The notes below the pieces were generated by a model, which was not told the DNA's origin, ran no database searches, and was given only the letters and a program-made list of their open reading frames with translations. A DNA stretch of 64,000 nucleotides from Otis tarda (Eukaryota; Chordata; Aves; Otidiformes; Otididae): assembly GCA_026413225.1 (NCBI GenBank), contig CM048554.1:8882001-8946000 (forward strand). The letters run 5' to 3'. Below are positions 1 to 13,143 of this stretch, piece after piece. A program made the position numbers and the translations under genes. Positions within the stretch are counted from its first letter, which is position 1; the number at the start of each line of letters is the position of its first letter.

Positions 1-3000
1 ATTTTTGCTGTTAGTCTCCACTTCTTCCTGCTGCTGCATACCTACGGCTCGGCTCTTCTTGGCTTCCTCCTTTCATCTTAGGGAATAAAGTGTTATGTTT
101 AAATAACTAAGAATATCTCCGATGCGAGGAAAAGGATGATACTGACTGTATCCTGACTTCATGGGTTACACTGCGAGATGGAAGGGGGATGGAAGCTTCA
201 TTTCCACATTTAACATGACATTTTCTTATCTAGCCCTCCTACTTACTCTGTCCTACTCAATAGTCCTTGAGCTCTTATGATACCATATAGGTCTGTTGCT
301 TTTTGTAATATAGTTTGAGAGCAATTAAAAGAATTTATCTTATTTCCCTTCTTTCTCTTATACATAGAGTTTGAGGAAGTCATTAAAATTCCTGTCATGT
401 TTGCATATAAGTGGAAACGTGAGTTGTGATGACAATACTTAATTTCAAACTCCAAAAAGAATTTCTAAATTTAATGGCAGCTTTCTAGACTGTTTACATC
501 CAATTTTTACTTGAACAAATGCCAGCACTGTCGTGGTTTATATGTTAACATATGAAGCCAAGAATAAAATGTTCATGTTGTGAGGCTAGTCCGGAAGCAA
601 ACTTCCACTACAGGACCTTACAAATCTCTCAGGAATCATTTTGTAAATGCTGTAGTTGCTTAGACCTACCCAAATGTTGTAAGAAGGTGGGCTGCAGTTA
701 TTCTGTATACTTTTCACTTTTAATGAGATTACAATTCCTAGCTAATTTCAATTATTAGTTGAAAAACAGCACAGATGTTCAGTCAATTAATGTTTTTTAA
801 TCAAGTAAGTCTCTGGAGGAACCATGTCAGTTTTTCAAGAGTCCATGGAGTTAAATGGCAGAACACTATGCAGACAGGTTACTGCATCATTTTCATACTC
901 TGCCTCTTTTAAAATGCTCAAAAAAGCTTTGTGTAAAATTTACTGTATGTTTTTACCAAAATAATTTGGGAGGTATGCTAAACATATACAGCAATTGTGT
1001 GATAAACATCGTCTTTGTCAAGAGGGTGGGAATGAAGCATTATTAAGATGCCTTCCTAGAGATCCAGCAAGAGCTGAATCTTTATTTTGAGAAACAGCCT
1101 CAGATACTATTGATTTGACATTATGTAATACATTACTGTTGCTGAAGCCTGAAGCAGTACTGGCAGCAGGTGAAGGCATATGTAATAGCATGTTGTGCTA
1201 TTGAACTCTTCAAGAAAAAAGTGCAGGTGTGTGAAGCACCATGGCTTTTGCTGTCAGTACAGTCCTCTGAGGGATCCTCACTGTCAAGGTGGCAAATGCC
1301 AGTGAATTGAACTGCTTCAAGTGGAAATTGTTTAGTTATTTAAATTACATTCTCTGAGGTGTGGAGAACCTTCCAGGAGCAGTTTGCTCAGAAACAACTC
1401 TTACATCAGTTGCAAATTTCCATGGTTTCCAAGTGCACCAATATTTTGTTATTTTACCATATGTACCTTTGGTGCCAAATAGATTTGGGGGAGGTGGGGG
1501 GAAAGTCTCTGACATTTTACATGTTAAAGCTGGAATTTTTGATGAGATAAGACATAGCATTAAGATATCCAGCATTCTCCATGTGAAATTCCATTTTCGT
1601 CCGCCTTTAATTTAATTGTTTTAGTTGAAGTTTCTTAAGCTAAAAGGTCAGCCATTAGGCTTAGTTTGCCTTGGGAAACTTCACTTAAGTAGCTGCTGTG
1701 CTTTGCCCTGGAGCTGCGGAGGAGAGGAAGTCCTTGCCATGACCCATGCATGCAGACAGCTGGGAAGAGGGACAGCAGGGTGAGAGCAGGGAGCAAGGGC
1801 TCAGAACAACATAAAGCCAATGAGGAGCCACATCAGCATAAAGTAGAGGAGAGAATAAGTGGAATAGGCTGGAACAAGAGCCCAGAATCAGAAAAAAAGG
1901 TTGAGTGAGTTGGGCATGGAGCCAGCCCAGAGCTGAGGAGGACATGAAGAAGCAGCGGAAGAGTTGATTGGAGAGACTGGAAACAGGGTGTCCACATTGA
2001 CATCAAAGCACACTGCCACCTGAGTGCAGGGCACAATGCAACCTTAAAGCAGAGGTGACCTTTTCCAAGGGGAGCTTTCCTGCTAGCAAAGGGAAATACA
2101 GCTTCTCTAAGAGCAAACTTAATTGTGAGTTTTTAATTATGAGGAATAATGGTATGTTTCATCAACATGATTGCTCTGGAAATGTAAATCAGAAATATGG
2201 AGATACTTTGTACTGTCTTGTTTGTTAGGTTTGCTGTCTGTGAAGGTATAGCAGAGGCAGGATGGGCAGTGGAGACCTTTCCCGCTCCACCATAGCTAAG
2301 TGAAAACTGTAGGATTTGCTTCATTTTGATTTTTAAAACTGATTTAGATTCTGACTTCCTATGGAGAAACTCAGCTGTATTATTAATAAATGTTTTGAAA
2401 AGTGGCCACTTAAGTAAAAGGAAAGAAAAAATACACAGTTGTTATGTTACCTTTCAGAGCAATACTTTTGTATTTTTGCTGTTGTTGGGTATTTTCTGTT
2501 AGTAAATAGTCTTCCACTGAAGGACCAAGAGTTGAAACACAGTTTGTTCTCTCAAATATTATTTTGCTTTCTTTCAAGTTTTAGATAAAACCCCTTTCCT
2601 CCCACACAGTCTCTCCTGTCAGACAGCTGCCAAGATTAATCCCACTCAAGAAAGAGGCTTTAATAGACAGAGAAGAGCTGAGTCCCATTACTGATATCTA
2701 TATGTGAGTACATCTCTGCTGGTGTTGGGATAAAAACTATATGTGTGGAGAAATAAAAATCTCAGTGAAAATCACTGAGAGTGAATGAGTTTGGCACTTA
2801 GATTATGACTTCTTTGGAAATAAACATCCTAGTGATTTCAGTTGTTGTGTTGCAGAAAGGGAAGGGAAGGGAAACTTGACTGATACTTGTGCTGGTACAG
2901 GAGTCTAGAGAGGGCAGATAAGTAGTTTCTTCAAGGTGTAGTCTCTAGGTGCACAGGGTTAACAGTACTCTCAAACTGCTTGTGTCATGGGACAAGAGAA

Positions 3001-6000
3001 GAAAAGGGGACTGTGAATGCAGAGGATCTAAGCTTTTAATTAAAAAAAAAAATCAAAATCTTTCTTAACCTGCCTTGCCTTGGATCCCTCCCATGCCTCC
3101 TTAACATGACTGGCTTGTGGTTGGACCATTGCAACCTATGAAGGCAGAAGTGCCCTGTGATGCCAGGCAGCGGGTTGCCAAGTGCTGCCAGAGCTGGATA
3201 TTTCATCCATGGTCACCTTTAAAAGGTGGAAAGAGGGCCGGCAGCTTGTGAAGAGCATCACTGCTTAACAAGCAGCAGCCCTTAGCAAAGTCAACTTTCA
3301 GTGCCCTTTCTGGCAACATTAATGATGGGCTTGAGATGGGTTAAAGGTGAAGCCTTTTGCCTCACTCTCTTAGATGCCAGCACAGATCTTCCCTTTTGCA
3401 AAAATGAAAATCTTTCTGATAAGATCAGGAGAATCCTGTTTTCCTCAGTTCTCCAGTGAGTGTAGAGTGCAGTGACCTGGGGATGTGAGGGGTAGGAGCC
3501 ATTGTAGATTTCCGTGCAGATTTGGTGAGATCTCTGTAATTGCTGTGGAAGTGTAACCTGTTTCTCCAGCTTTCTGGTACTGGAGACAGGCAATTCTGTC
3601 CCTAGAATGTAGCAATACGAGCAACTTCGTTATTTTTATTAAAATGACTATATTTGGCATATTTACTCCTGCTCCATGCTCCACATCTTTCTCGGCTTCC
3701 TTAGCAGAGCTAGTGATTTTCATTCTCTGATAAGTTTCTGATCAAAGCTTGGAAGGTATCCTGAGATTCTTCCTCCCTCTGAGAAGGAGGCTGGCTTGCT
3801 CCCAAAAGCAAAGGGGTAGCAATACCAAAATCCATCCCATAGGAAAGGGCCAGCACTTGACCTGTGAACTGTTGTAATCCTGCTGTCAACTCCCTTTGTG
3901 GGGTACAGGGAATGATTTCCACGCAGTTCACCACAGCAATGACTCCAGATCTGTACAAAACTTTCAACCTCTGTGGGGATAAACATTATATAAAGTGAAT
4001 GTAATGCCCAAGACTTGCTACCCAGTTTTAAATCTTGAGGAGAATGCTTCACGTCCCCTGTCCAGGTCTCTGCCGTGGAGGGAGGTACGGATGCGTGTGG
4101 TAGTAGAGAGAGACAGGAGAATATGGCAGGATAAAAAGTCCTTCGTGTTTCCGACTCTCTTATGTAAATTCATACTGCCGATGGTAGAGGTGACAGACTT
4201 CCCGGTGAAGCCTATTTAGTATTTTGCCCTAATACATGCTATCATGAGGCTGACATGCTGGTAGGATTATGCCCAGGAAAAGTTTGGAGTTGCCATCAAT
4301 TTTATGAGACTATAGGGCAACATTACAGAGCGTCGATGTTATCCTTTTTGAAGGAAATGGAACATTAAGTAATAAAAGCTCTGATTAAGTACCTGTAATA
4401 AATATTGAACAGCAACCGAAAGCTCATTAGAGGAAATGTCTTCTTTCCAATGCTGAAAAAGAACCAGCCGTCCTCAAACCTACACACTGTTGGTTGAAAC
4501 TGCATTGCCAGCTTGTTCACCAAACAAGAACTGAAGACATTTTTGTCCTCAATCATCATGACAAAATGAAAAATACACTCAGTGTGTTCCATGAATGGGT
4601 CCCTGGTTTATCTCTTTCTGGCGTAAGTTGTCTTATGCTTTATCCAGTGTATTTGAGGAAAAGCTTCCAAGAATCTCTTCCAGTTCACAGAGGGAGGCCT
4701 GTTTCTTGTATTAATAACTTTCCCAGGTCGATACCATCTTGAACTATATTTGTTTTGCTTTCCCATGCAGCTCAGGACCTTTTTCTAAGATTTTGTATTT
4801 CTAATTCATAGTGAAGCCAGCTGGCAAGCATTATAAGAAAAAAACCTGATTTTCTTGAGGATACTATAGTCAGCTATATGTATTAGATCATCTGATCATT
4901 GATCTGGTGTATGTCTTACTACTGAGGGAATTTAACACTTAAATAGAGCATTTTGTTTTATGCTATTTAGACCCTTTGGAGATGTTTGTGAATAGTTATT
5001 TAAATGTATAGCTTCATGAGTGGGATTATCTGAGAGATGAAAAAGAAGCAGCAGCAAAGACTACAGCACAGTGCTTAAAGTCAGATGCAGTTAGAGTCAG
5101 TTCATGGGAAGGTGGAATTCAACCTGCACTCCGGACATGGAAAGGGAAAGGGTCATACCGCCAGCTGGACGAAGATAAGTAACTGTAGGAAATACTCTAC
5201 ATTTGTTGTATGAACTTCATCATTCCAAACAAGAAATTAACAGGGCTGCAAAGAGATGTAAGTGTCTGATAAGTGAGGAAAAAAGTTGTCACACTACTCT
5301 AAATTATTTTGCCACTGCTGACAGAAGTAAGGGGATACTGCTGACCTATGGAGTGCAGAGGATAAACTAGTCTTTAGGTCATAACATTGCTTGTGTTTGT
5401 GATAATGTTAAAAGAAAGAAGTTGGAAATTCAGTGAAGTAGTGAGTTTGGTTCATGATTCTACTATACACATAGCATGGCTGTTGTCGCTGCAAATAATG
5501 ATTTCCTAAATTCCCTGTGATTGCTTTTTGAAAACTGAGTCTGAGGGAGTCCTATTTCTTCTTGTCTCTGGCCTTTGTAGCCTCTATACATGCCCAGAAA
5601 GAGGTTGGTGGAAATTAACTGCTCACAGAAAGCCCTGTTCAGCTACGTTTTGCATAGTTGACCAACAGTAACTCCAGCTGTAAAGCACTTAGTTGCTCTT
5701 TAATTGAGATATCATGATTATTGCATAGGACTCTGTTTCTATAATAAGAGTTAAAAGAACTCTCTGATATAAAGAACAATGAGGCCTAGAGTCACCAGTC
5801 ACTTAAGCTGTACAGTAGTCCCCTTCACTGTATGTTAATCATATGCTGAAGAATTTCCCAGTTTCCAAGTTTGAATTCCTGATACTAATCATGGCATTGG
5901 CCATTGGCTGGCTCGTATTTGGACTGTGTATATTTATTGTATTTGTGATGTGCAATACAGTCTAATGTAAAATACCACAACACTATTAAGTATGCAATAG

Positions 6001-6399
6001 TAAATATTTCAAACAGTTTGCTACTGGAGCAAATGCAGTTATATCCAGCACAATTTAAAAGCTAAGCTAAATTGATTTTTATTTGTAACTAGAAAGACAG
6101 TTTCAGGGAGGGGAAAAAATAATCCAGCAACATCAACATTAAAAAATGTTGGAAATCTTGTATAGCTGTATTATATGAAAAAGCACCATTAGCTGCACAT
6201 AATAAAATAACAGACTATCAACATTACATCAAACTCAAACATGCATGTGTCTTTTATGGAAATAGTGTGTAACTAAAATTACGGGGTAAGCTAAAACCAT
6301 TTCTCTCTCAAAAAAAAAATGAATGTACTACAAGATAATAGACTGATAAGTGAAGACAACACTGCGCAGATTCACATAGAATTTTTAAAAAATAAAAGT

Positions 6400-6580
6400 A
6401 GTGACATACTGCAGTCCTGGTGTCACCAGGGGCTGTGGAGTCTGCATGGTAGTGATTTTAAGACCAGGTTGGACTGCAATCGTAGCTGACTTGAGTGTGG
6501 CTGATTCCTCCCCGGGGCCCTGGCATGGTTCATAGGATCTCTTGAAGTTGCTTCCAGTCATATATTATATAATTTTGATG
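6400..6580 (+). mobile_element. Possible ancient CR1 3'-end remnant
   Basis: The block with AGACCAGGTTGGACTGCAAT, then GGATCTCTTGAAGTTGCTTCCAGTC and an AT-rich tail is reminiscent of a diverged CR1 3' end (GGTTGGACTAGATGATCTCTTGAGGTCCCTTCCAG). The match is loose and there is no octamer tail. Confidence 0.35.
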
Positions 6581-9500
6581 TAACATAATACTTAAGGTAA
6601 GGTGAGGTAAGGCAATAAAATGAGCTTTATCCTTCAAAATTACTTGTAAGAACATGGAAGTTCAGCAATTTTAAAAAACCTGTTGAGACAGCTGACCATG
6701 TTCAGCCTCCACTCTGCTTCCTGCAAATTGCTGAACTGGCTTTAGTTAAGCTTCTGCTTTATTATTAATGTCTATTCTCTTGACTGCAGCAACACTCCCT
6801 AGTTGCTTTTTCCTGTCTCCCTCTTGTTTCCTGCCTGATGAATAGAGTCTCAGTTTTGTGGAGCAGGCCTTGCCTTTGTTATTTGTCTGTGCAGTTGCTA
6901 GCCTTTACTCTTCAGAGGGTTCTATTTAATATTATAATAAAAGCAGTGGCAGTGGTGAGACTATATGGTTTTGGGGTTTTTTTTGGTAGTAGGATGTTGA
7001 GAAGAATGGACAATGTGAGCCAGTAACTTTGGATTGGCTTGGAACCTTGTATGTTGTACAGGTTTGCTTTGATTTAGGAGAAGTTTGGTTTGGTTTTAAT
7101 GCAGTGCTTTGGTGTGCTGACCTAACAGTCACTGAAGGTCGTGAATATCTCGGCATTCACTGGATCCAGGAATCCACGGATGTAGTGTTGATGATGATCA
7201 TGCCTTTCTCCCTTGGGAACCTCGAGCCAGCTGCATTCTGTGTTGGTGAGACAAAGGAAGGCCTTCTCTGGGCTGTCATCGTACCAGCATCTCCTAGCCC
7301 TGTGTGGCCAGGAGACCCTTTCCCTTCCTCTTGCCAGGGCTCAGTTCAGGACAGCTGGGGTTGACTTAGAAGAGTCAGTCATGTCCTGGAAGTAGTTGTG
7401 CTTGACGATGGCAAAGTATGTGGTGGTTCAAAACTGCTGTCCCTTCCCAAGTCACCAACATTAGAGCTATGACAGAATCCAGACGGCCAGATGTAAGCCC
7501 ATTGTCAGAGTTAACTTCCGTTTCAGTTTAGAAAGTGTATGTATTCAGCTATACTTTCTGGTTTTCAGTAGAAGTCAATTGTATACTAGAAAAATGTAAG
7601 GCATTTTGGAATCTGTTTTCTTTTCACAAATCTCTTAAGCCCGAGAGAAGTTTTGGAGATTGGAAAATTGCCTTTGAGTTAAACCCATTTGAACGACTGG
7701 AAATATATTGGTTGACTTTGCATAAAATAGTTATTTAAAATATTGTACCTAGTAGTATATGATGCCCATGTATTTTAGACTGGGACATGGTAGATGTAGA
7801 AAGAAACAAAATAGATTTATAACAGTTTATTTCTATTATTTCTTGACTTCAGAAGATCAGCTGTTAAAACAGGGACTGGGTTTCTTGTGTGTGCAGTTAG
7901 ATGAACAGAACCATTTACTGTATATGACATTGGTAATAAATAAAAGTTGGTGCAGCTAAGGGCGCAAAATTAAATCAATAAAAACATAAGACTGGGACTT
8001 TTTTTGGTGTAGTTTTCTGGGGTGTCTGAGTATGCTGTGCCAGGGCTTGCGTCACAAGGCTATGACGTTTAAAAACCCCACCACCTTTCTACTAAGAGAC
8101 TCAAACTAAAAGAATCAATATAATGGCATATGTTACATACATATATCATACAATAAATGTATTATGTAGTGCATTCACTCATGCAATTTAACTTACTTTA
8201 CTGTTGTTTGAAGTTTGATTAATGTTTTCTTTGCGAACAGCATTTTGGTCTATTGGTTTGTTACAATCAGTTCCCAAAACACTGTTGCTACAAGCATTTT
8301 GTGTTTCTATATCTTCAAAGTATGTATACAGTATCTTAAGTATAATATTAATTTTTTTTTGCCTCCAACTCAACTGCTTAGAAGCCAACAAGGAGTTATA
8401 AATACATCTGTGAAAGCATTGCTTATGCGTGTGATGTGTTCCATGAGTACAAAAAGGGGTTTACAAAGGTCAAAGAAAGTTGATCGCAGTAGTTGGAGGT
8501 ACACTGAAAATGAACTAAAGGGTTAGATTTCAATTCTTTCTGAACAGTTTTCTGCAGTAATTATTTGATGCTGCATTGGAGTGTTGCTTTTCTGCAAAAT
8601 GGGTGCCTCTAACAGCTGAGAATAGCCAATAGTAATTAAAATGCTAATATGTATGTCATGGGTTGATGAAGTTGAATAATGCTTCTTGGCCTTATAAACT
8701 TCCATACTGAGGGGGAGAACAGGACTGGATAGAATGAAACATGTGGAAAGACTAAGAAATACCATAACATATCCATGGGACATTTTTTTTTTTTAATTAC
8801 TTCTGTAATATCAGCTCCATGCTATCATAAAGGGATTCTGGCCAATATTGCAATTTTACTTATATGAAGTGATAGGTGAATGGCTACATTTCCCTGAAGA
8901 TATAGCTTTACGTTTTATATTGATAGCCGTCTGCCATTTGAGCGCTGAAAAGAAAGATGCTCTTATTATGTGTACAGACTTAATATTTTATAAACGTAAA
9001 GAGTCCATCTCTGATAATTTTGTCTTTATTGATTCCTTTCATACAGAGGGATCCATGAGCCTTGCAGATGTGAAGTCTTCACAGAAGAACCACAGTTGCT
9101 ATATCTAATTATTATTTTTATACTCCTGGTCTTACAGCAGTATCACTAACCTGATTACTGCTGGGCTCTAACTTATGTAACACTGCAGTGCTATGCTGAG
9201 CATTTATAGCTGATTCTCTTCTTCCTTACCACCTCTGCACACTCTCTCCTATTCCTTTTCTTTGGAGGAAGTCCAGATGCGTTGGTTGTATCCTCATTAA
9301 GAACCTGAAAAATAAAATAAGCCACTGGGGCGAGGAGATGCCTTGTGTTTTGTACTGGAGGCTGAGTGACTGATTACATTTGTTCCCCATCTAACTTGGC
9401 TTTGTCATCTGGCAAATAAGATGAACTAAATCTTGAGCCTATCTTCTGTGTTAGGCCACTGATTTCCCTGGTGCTCAGCCAGCCTTCCCCTGCAGAACTT

Positions 9501-10473
9501 CTGGATCACTTTTGTCCTAGGTGTGGTTCCACCAAGGTCAGTGCTATTATGCCTGGAGACATTTTCGTATTTGAAATACCAAATCAGGGCAAAAATATTT
9601 TATTGCATTAAATGATTTTACTTAGCAAAAAAAAAAAATAATTTTATTTCAACATTTCTGATTGGAACCTTTGTAAGATTTTTGTTTCATTATTGTTTTT
9701 GACTGTTTTCTTCAGTTTCATTATCTCTTTCCAAATGAGCATGCTATTTCCAGGCATCCATCAGTCTGACTCCAGTTTCCGTAGTGTGAAAAGTTTATTT
9801 CGTGCAAAGAAAAATGGCTAGTGGGAGACAACCTCTGAAACAAGCTTCTGATTATTGGCCACGACTACAGCCGCCTTCTGCTCATAGACACGGGTAACTT
9901 GCTGCTCACTTCACTGCTCTTCTTAATTGAATCTAAATGGCTGAGAAGCTTAAAGACAGCAGTGCCACTGTGAGGGCTAGAGCTTCTCACAGCTGTGCAA
10001 GCCTCTCACTCTCTGATGCTGGTTAACTGTAGCAAACCTCTACTGGGTCTTTACTCCATAGCCATTTTGAAAAATTGAAGCAAAGAGGCTTGGTGCAAGC
10101 TAACTGTTTCTATCCCCAATTCACTAAACAGTGACAATTTTCTGAACATCTGTATCAAAAGTTTAGTCTGGTTTGGATGTTAGTCTAGTAAACCATTGTT
10201 ACCCAAAACTGCCTGAAATGTTTATCACAAACAATTCCAGGAGAGCTCAACTCACCCTGCCTTTCCTAAAAACATCTAAGGAGGCTGAGGTTTCCTTCAG
10301 AGCATACTTAGCGGCTTTCTTAAACCCTGTTCTGAGGAGGTAGTGGGAGCTGATTGGTACAGTCTTCTAAAAGAGAAAGCATTTTTTTACTCAAAAGCTA
10401 TAATTCACTGAAAACAAACAAACAAAACCAGTAGTTAACTTCAGACGTACAGAAAATGAGGTATGAATATATC

Positions 10474-10511
10474 TTTTTTTTTTTTTTTTTTTATTATTAT
10501 TTTTACTTCTA
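10474..10511 (+). repeat. Poly-T run followed by ATT repeats
   Basis: Nineteen T residues (10474-10492) are followed by ATTATTATTTTTACTTCTAG. The end resembles a 3' splice acceptor, but nothing recognisable as a PCSK2 exon follows. Confidence 0.8.
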
Positions 10512-13143
10512 GGAGGCTAGTTGAAGAAAAACCTGGCAAATGGGATATAAATGATTGGGTTTGGTTAGTTATCACTAATGAAGAAAACTCTTTCTGCAGT
10601 GAGCAACTTTCCATAGTAAAAAAAAAATGGTTTTTGTTTCATTTCAGAGTTGCCATATGCAGTCTCAGTGGAATTTGGGAGTTCAGTTATGAAATATTTT
10701 CATTTTCATGTGTCGGTGAGGTTTGGAAGAAAGTTTGAATGTGTGAAAGAAATGCAGATTCCAGATTGAGATTGGAAGATATGAAAAAGGACATTGCTTT
10801 TAGGAGTATGAGTCAAACTGATGTCTGCGGGTGACCTACAATGCACTGTGGAATACTGAACATTTTTGTGTAGGGAAAGGACGTATTTCTGTAAAGACAG
10901 CTTTTTACCTGAGAAAGTTGGGGTTTTTTTGGTTGTTTTTTTTTTTTTTTTTAATTTTTTTTTGTCAGAAAATTCTTATTAGCACTGTATTTGAAAAGTG
11001 TATGCAAGGTGAGTTACCTACCTGACTTACAATGAATAATTCAGTGTAAGCCAGAAAGTCAAATAAATCTTCCCAGATACTTTCTCTCTGCCTACAAAAT
11101 AAATGACAGTGAGCAAAGGACTGCTTTGGTAATTTAATACTTTCAGATCTTCCGCTGAAATGATCTGTCTGTCCATCAGAAATAATTTGTGGTCTTTTAT
11201 AGTGTGTAATGAAATAATCTTTAACTACAGATTTTAAAGCATATTTCAAATATGGATTATGCCTATTTCACAAATGGAAATAGAGAGAGGCTTTAAATTT
11301 TCCAAAATGTCATACAGTGAAGCAGAGCAAAAGTGGGAGTAGATTTCAGATGCCCAGTCAACTGTTATGGGGGGGCTGGGAAGAGAGGTTGGATTACAGC
11401 GATTTGTGGTCTTTATAGCACCTGGGCAATAAGATAACTGAGATGAGAACAGTAGGGAAAAAAATAAAAAGCAAGAGATTAGCACAAATCCTCTGAAGCC
11501 CAAAAGACTCAGACAAAGGACAGTAACTTTAAACTGTAGGTACTGTTGTCCTTTAGTGTTTCCACATGCATGATCTGGAGGCTCAGGGGAAATTACTGTG
11601 CTAGAGACTATCTAAGCGTAAAATAATAACAGAATTGTATGGAGGCATCTGTCCCTGGGTGTAATCCAGTACTAGGAATCCTGCCTCTGCTGCTGCCCTT
11701 GCTCATTCCAGTTTTTCCCAGGACAGTGCTTCCTTCACCTGGGTAACAGCAGCAGCAAATGGAGAAAACACATTTACCTCTCTAGCATTACTAGATATTT
11801 GAGTGAGAGATCTTTGTGCTCAGGAGGCTGTAACCTAAGTAACACTTTTTCATTTACTATTTCATTCTTTGCTGTTCAAAAAGCATAAACTATGTGCAAG
11901 CTATTTGGCTGAACATGTTGCAGTTTATATATTTAAAATATATAGGTGCAGCATTTCCCAGAAGGTAAATCCAACACCCCCCTGCCTTTGCATTCCCTGC
12001 ACTTCAGCAGGAAGTCAGGGAATTGTGTATCTTTGTGCTACTTTAGACCTCCTTTAGACGGTGCTACTGACCGCAAACGTGTGTTGATCTGCTGGGGAAG
12101 ATATGGTTTGTCGAGAAGATGTAGCAGTGATTTCTCAGCAATCGGAGTTGTGTAGATGTTGCACAGTTTTTATTATAATATTTGCTCGTGGAAATTTGAG
12201 TTCTTTTGGGTGTCTGCAGATAGAAAGCTGACATGTAGCTCCATTCAGTTCTCCCACCCCAACTGCCAAGAGCATCAGTAGAACACTGGGACAAGTCATC
12301 TTCTTAGCTTTGATGCCAAACTGCAGCACTCCCTCCAGGTTGAGGTTGTGTCTTCTTTGAGTGTATTACCTTCAGGTGGAGATGTATAATGAAATGCTAA
12401 ATAGTTTTTGTCCTATTTGTGAGGTGATATGAAAGCTCTTTTAATATATTTTGCCTGATGGAAACAGCAGCTCTCTACCCACCCTGACTAGTGATTTTGA
12501 TGAAATACATGATGAATTATTTCCTTGAGATTTATGTGGATTTTTTTTGTCAAATCCTGAGTTAAGTTGAGAGGGGGAAATATGAGGAGGGAATAGGAGA
12601 GAACTTTTCTCAGTTCTGTCTTTATTTTTTATTGTGAAGGTTGACAACCAGAAGGGGATTTTTTTAATTTTCAGCCGTATTTTCCAGAAGGACCTCAGGA
12701 AAATTTTTACGGGACAACACAGTAGCTTTCCAGAACTCTCTTTTCATAACAAATCTCAAGGGAAAACAAAGAAAGTAACCATCTGCTTCCTTCATCCCTG
12801 ACCAAACCATGTCCTCAGTTACATGCTTGTGTAAGGTACAAGGAGCATGTGCTTTCCTTCCTCTCTAAATGTTCCCTGCTTTGTGAGGTTACAATAAAGG
12901 GAAGAAAAATTCCCCTGGACATTTTTCATCACCTGTAGGCACCTGTGGAGAAAGAGAGTATCTGGCTTAAATGGGAGGGAGGAGAAGCATGTGAAGGAGC
13001 AACACATACCTCAGGTGGGGATCACACTGGGATTTTTGCAGGATTTCTGTGCAGTTGGTCACAGTTGTGCTTATGCTGACCCCTCCACAAGCTCCAAGAT
13101 TGAAATGCTGGAGAGGAGCCACCTGTGAGCCATCACTTATGAG

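Noticed and set aside
10463-10738. Pyrimidine tract and TTCTAG resembling a splice acceptor, followed by a 91-codon frame
   Set aside because: The encoded residues do not resemble the expected preceding PCSK2 exon or any family I know; a poly-T run followed by AG is common in introns.
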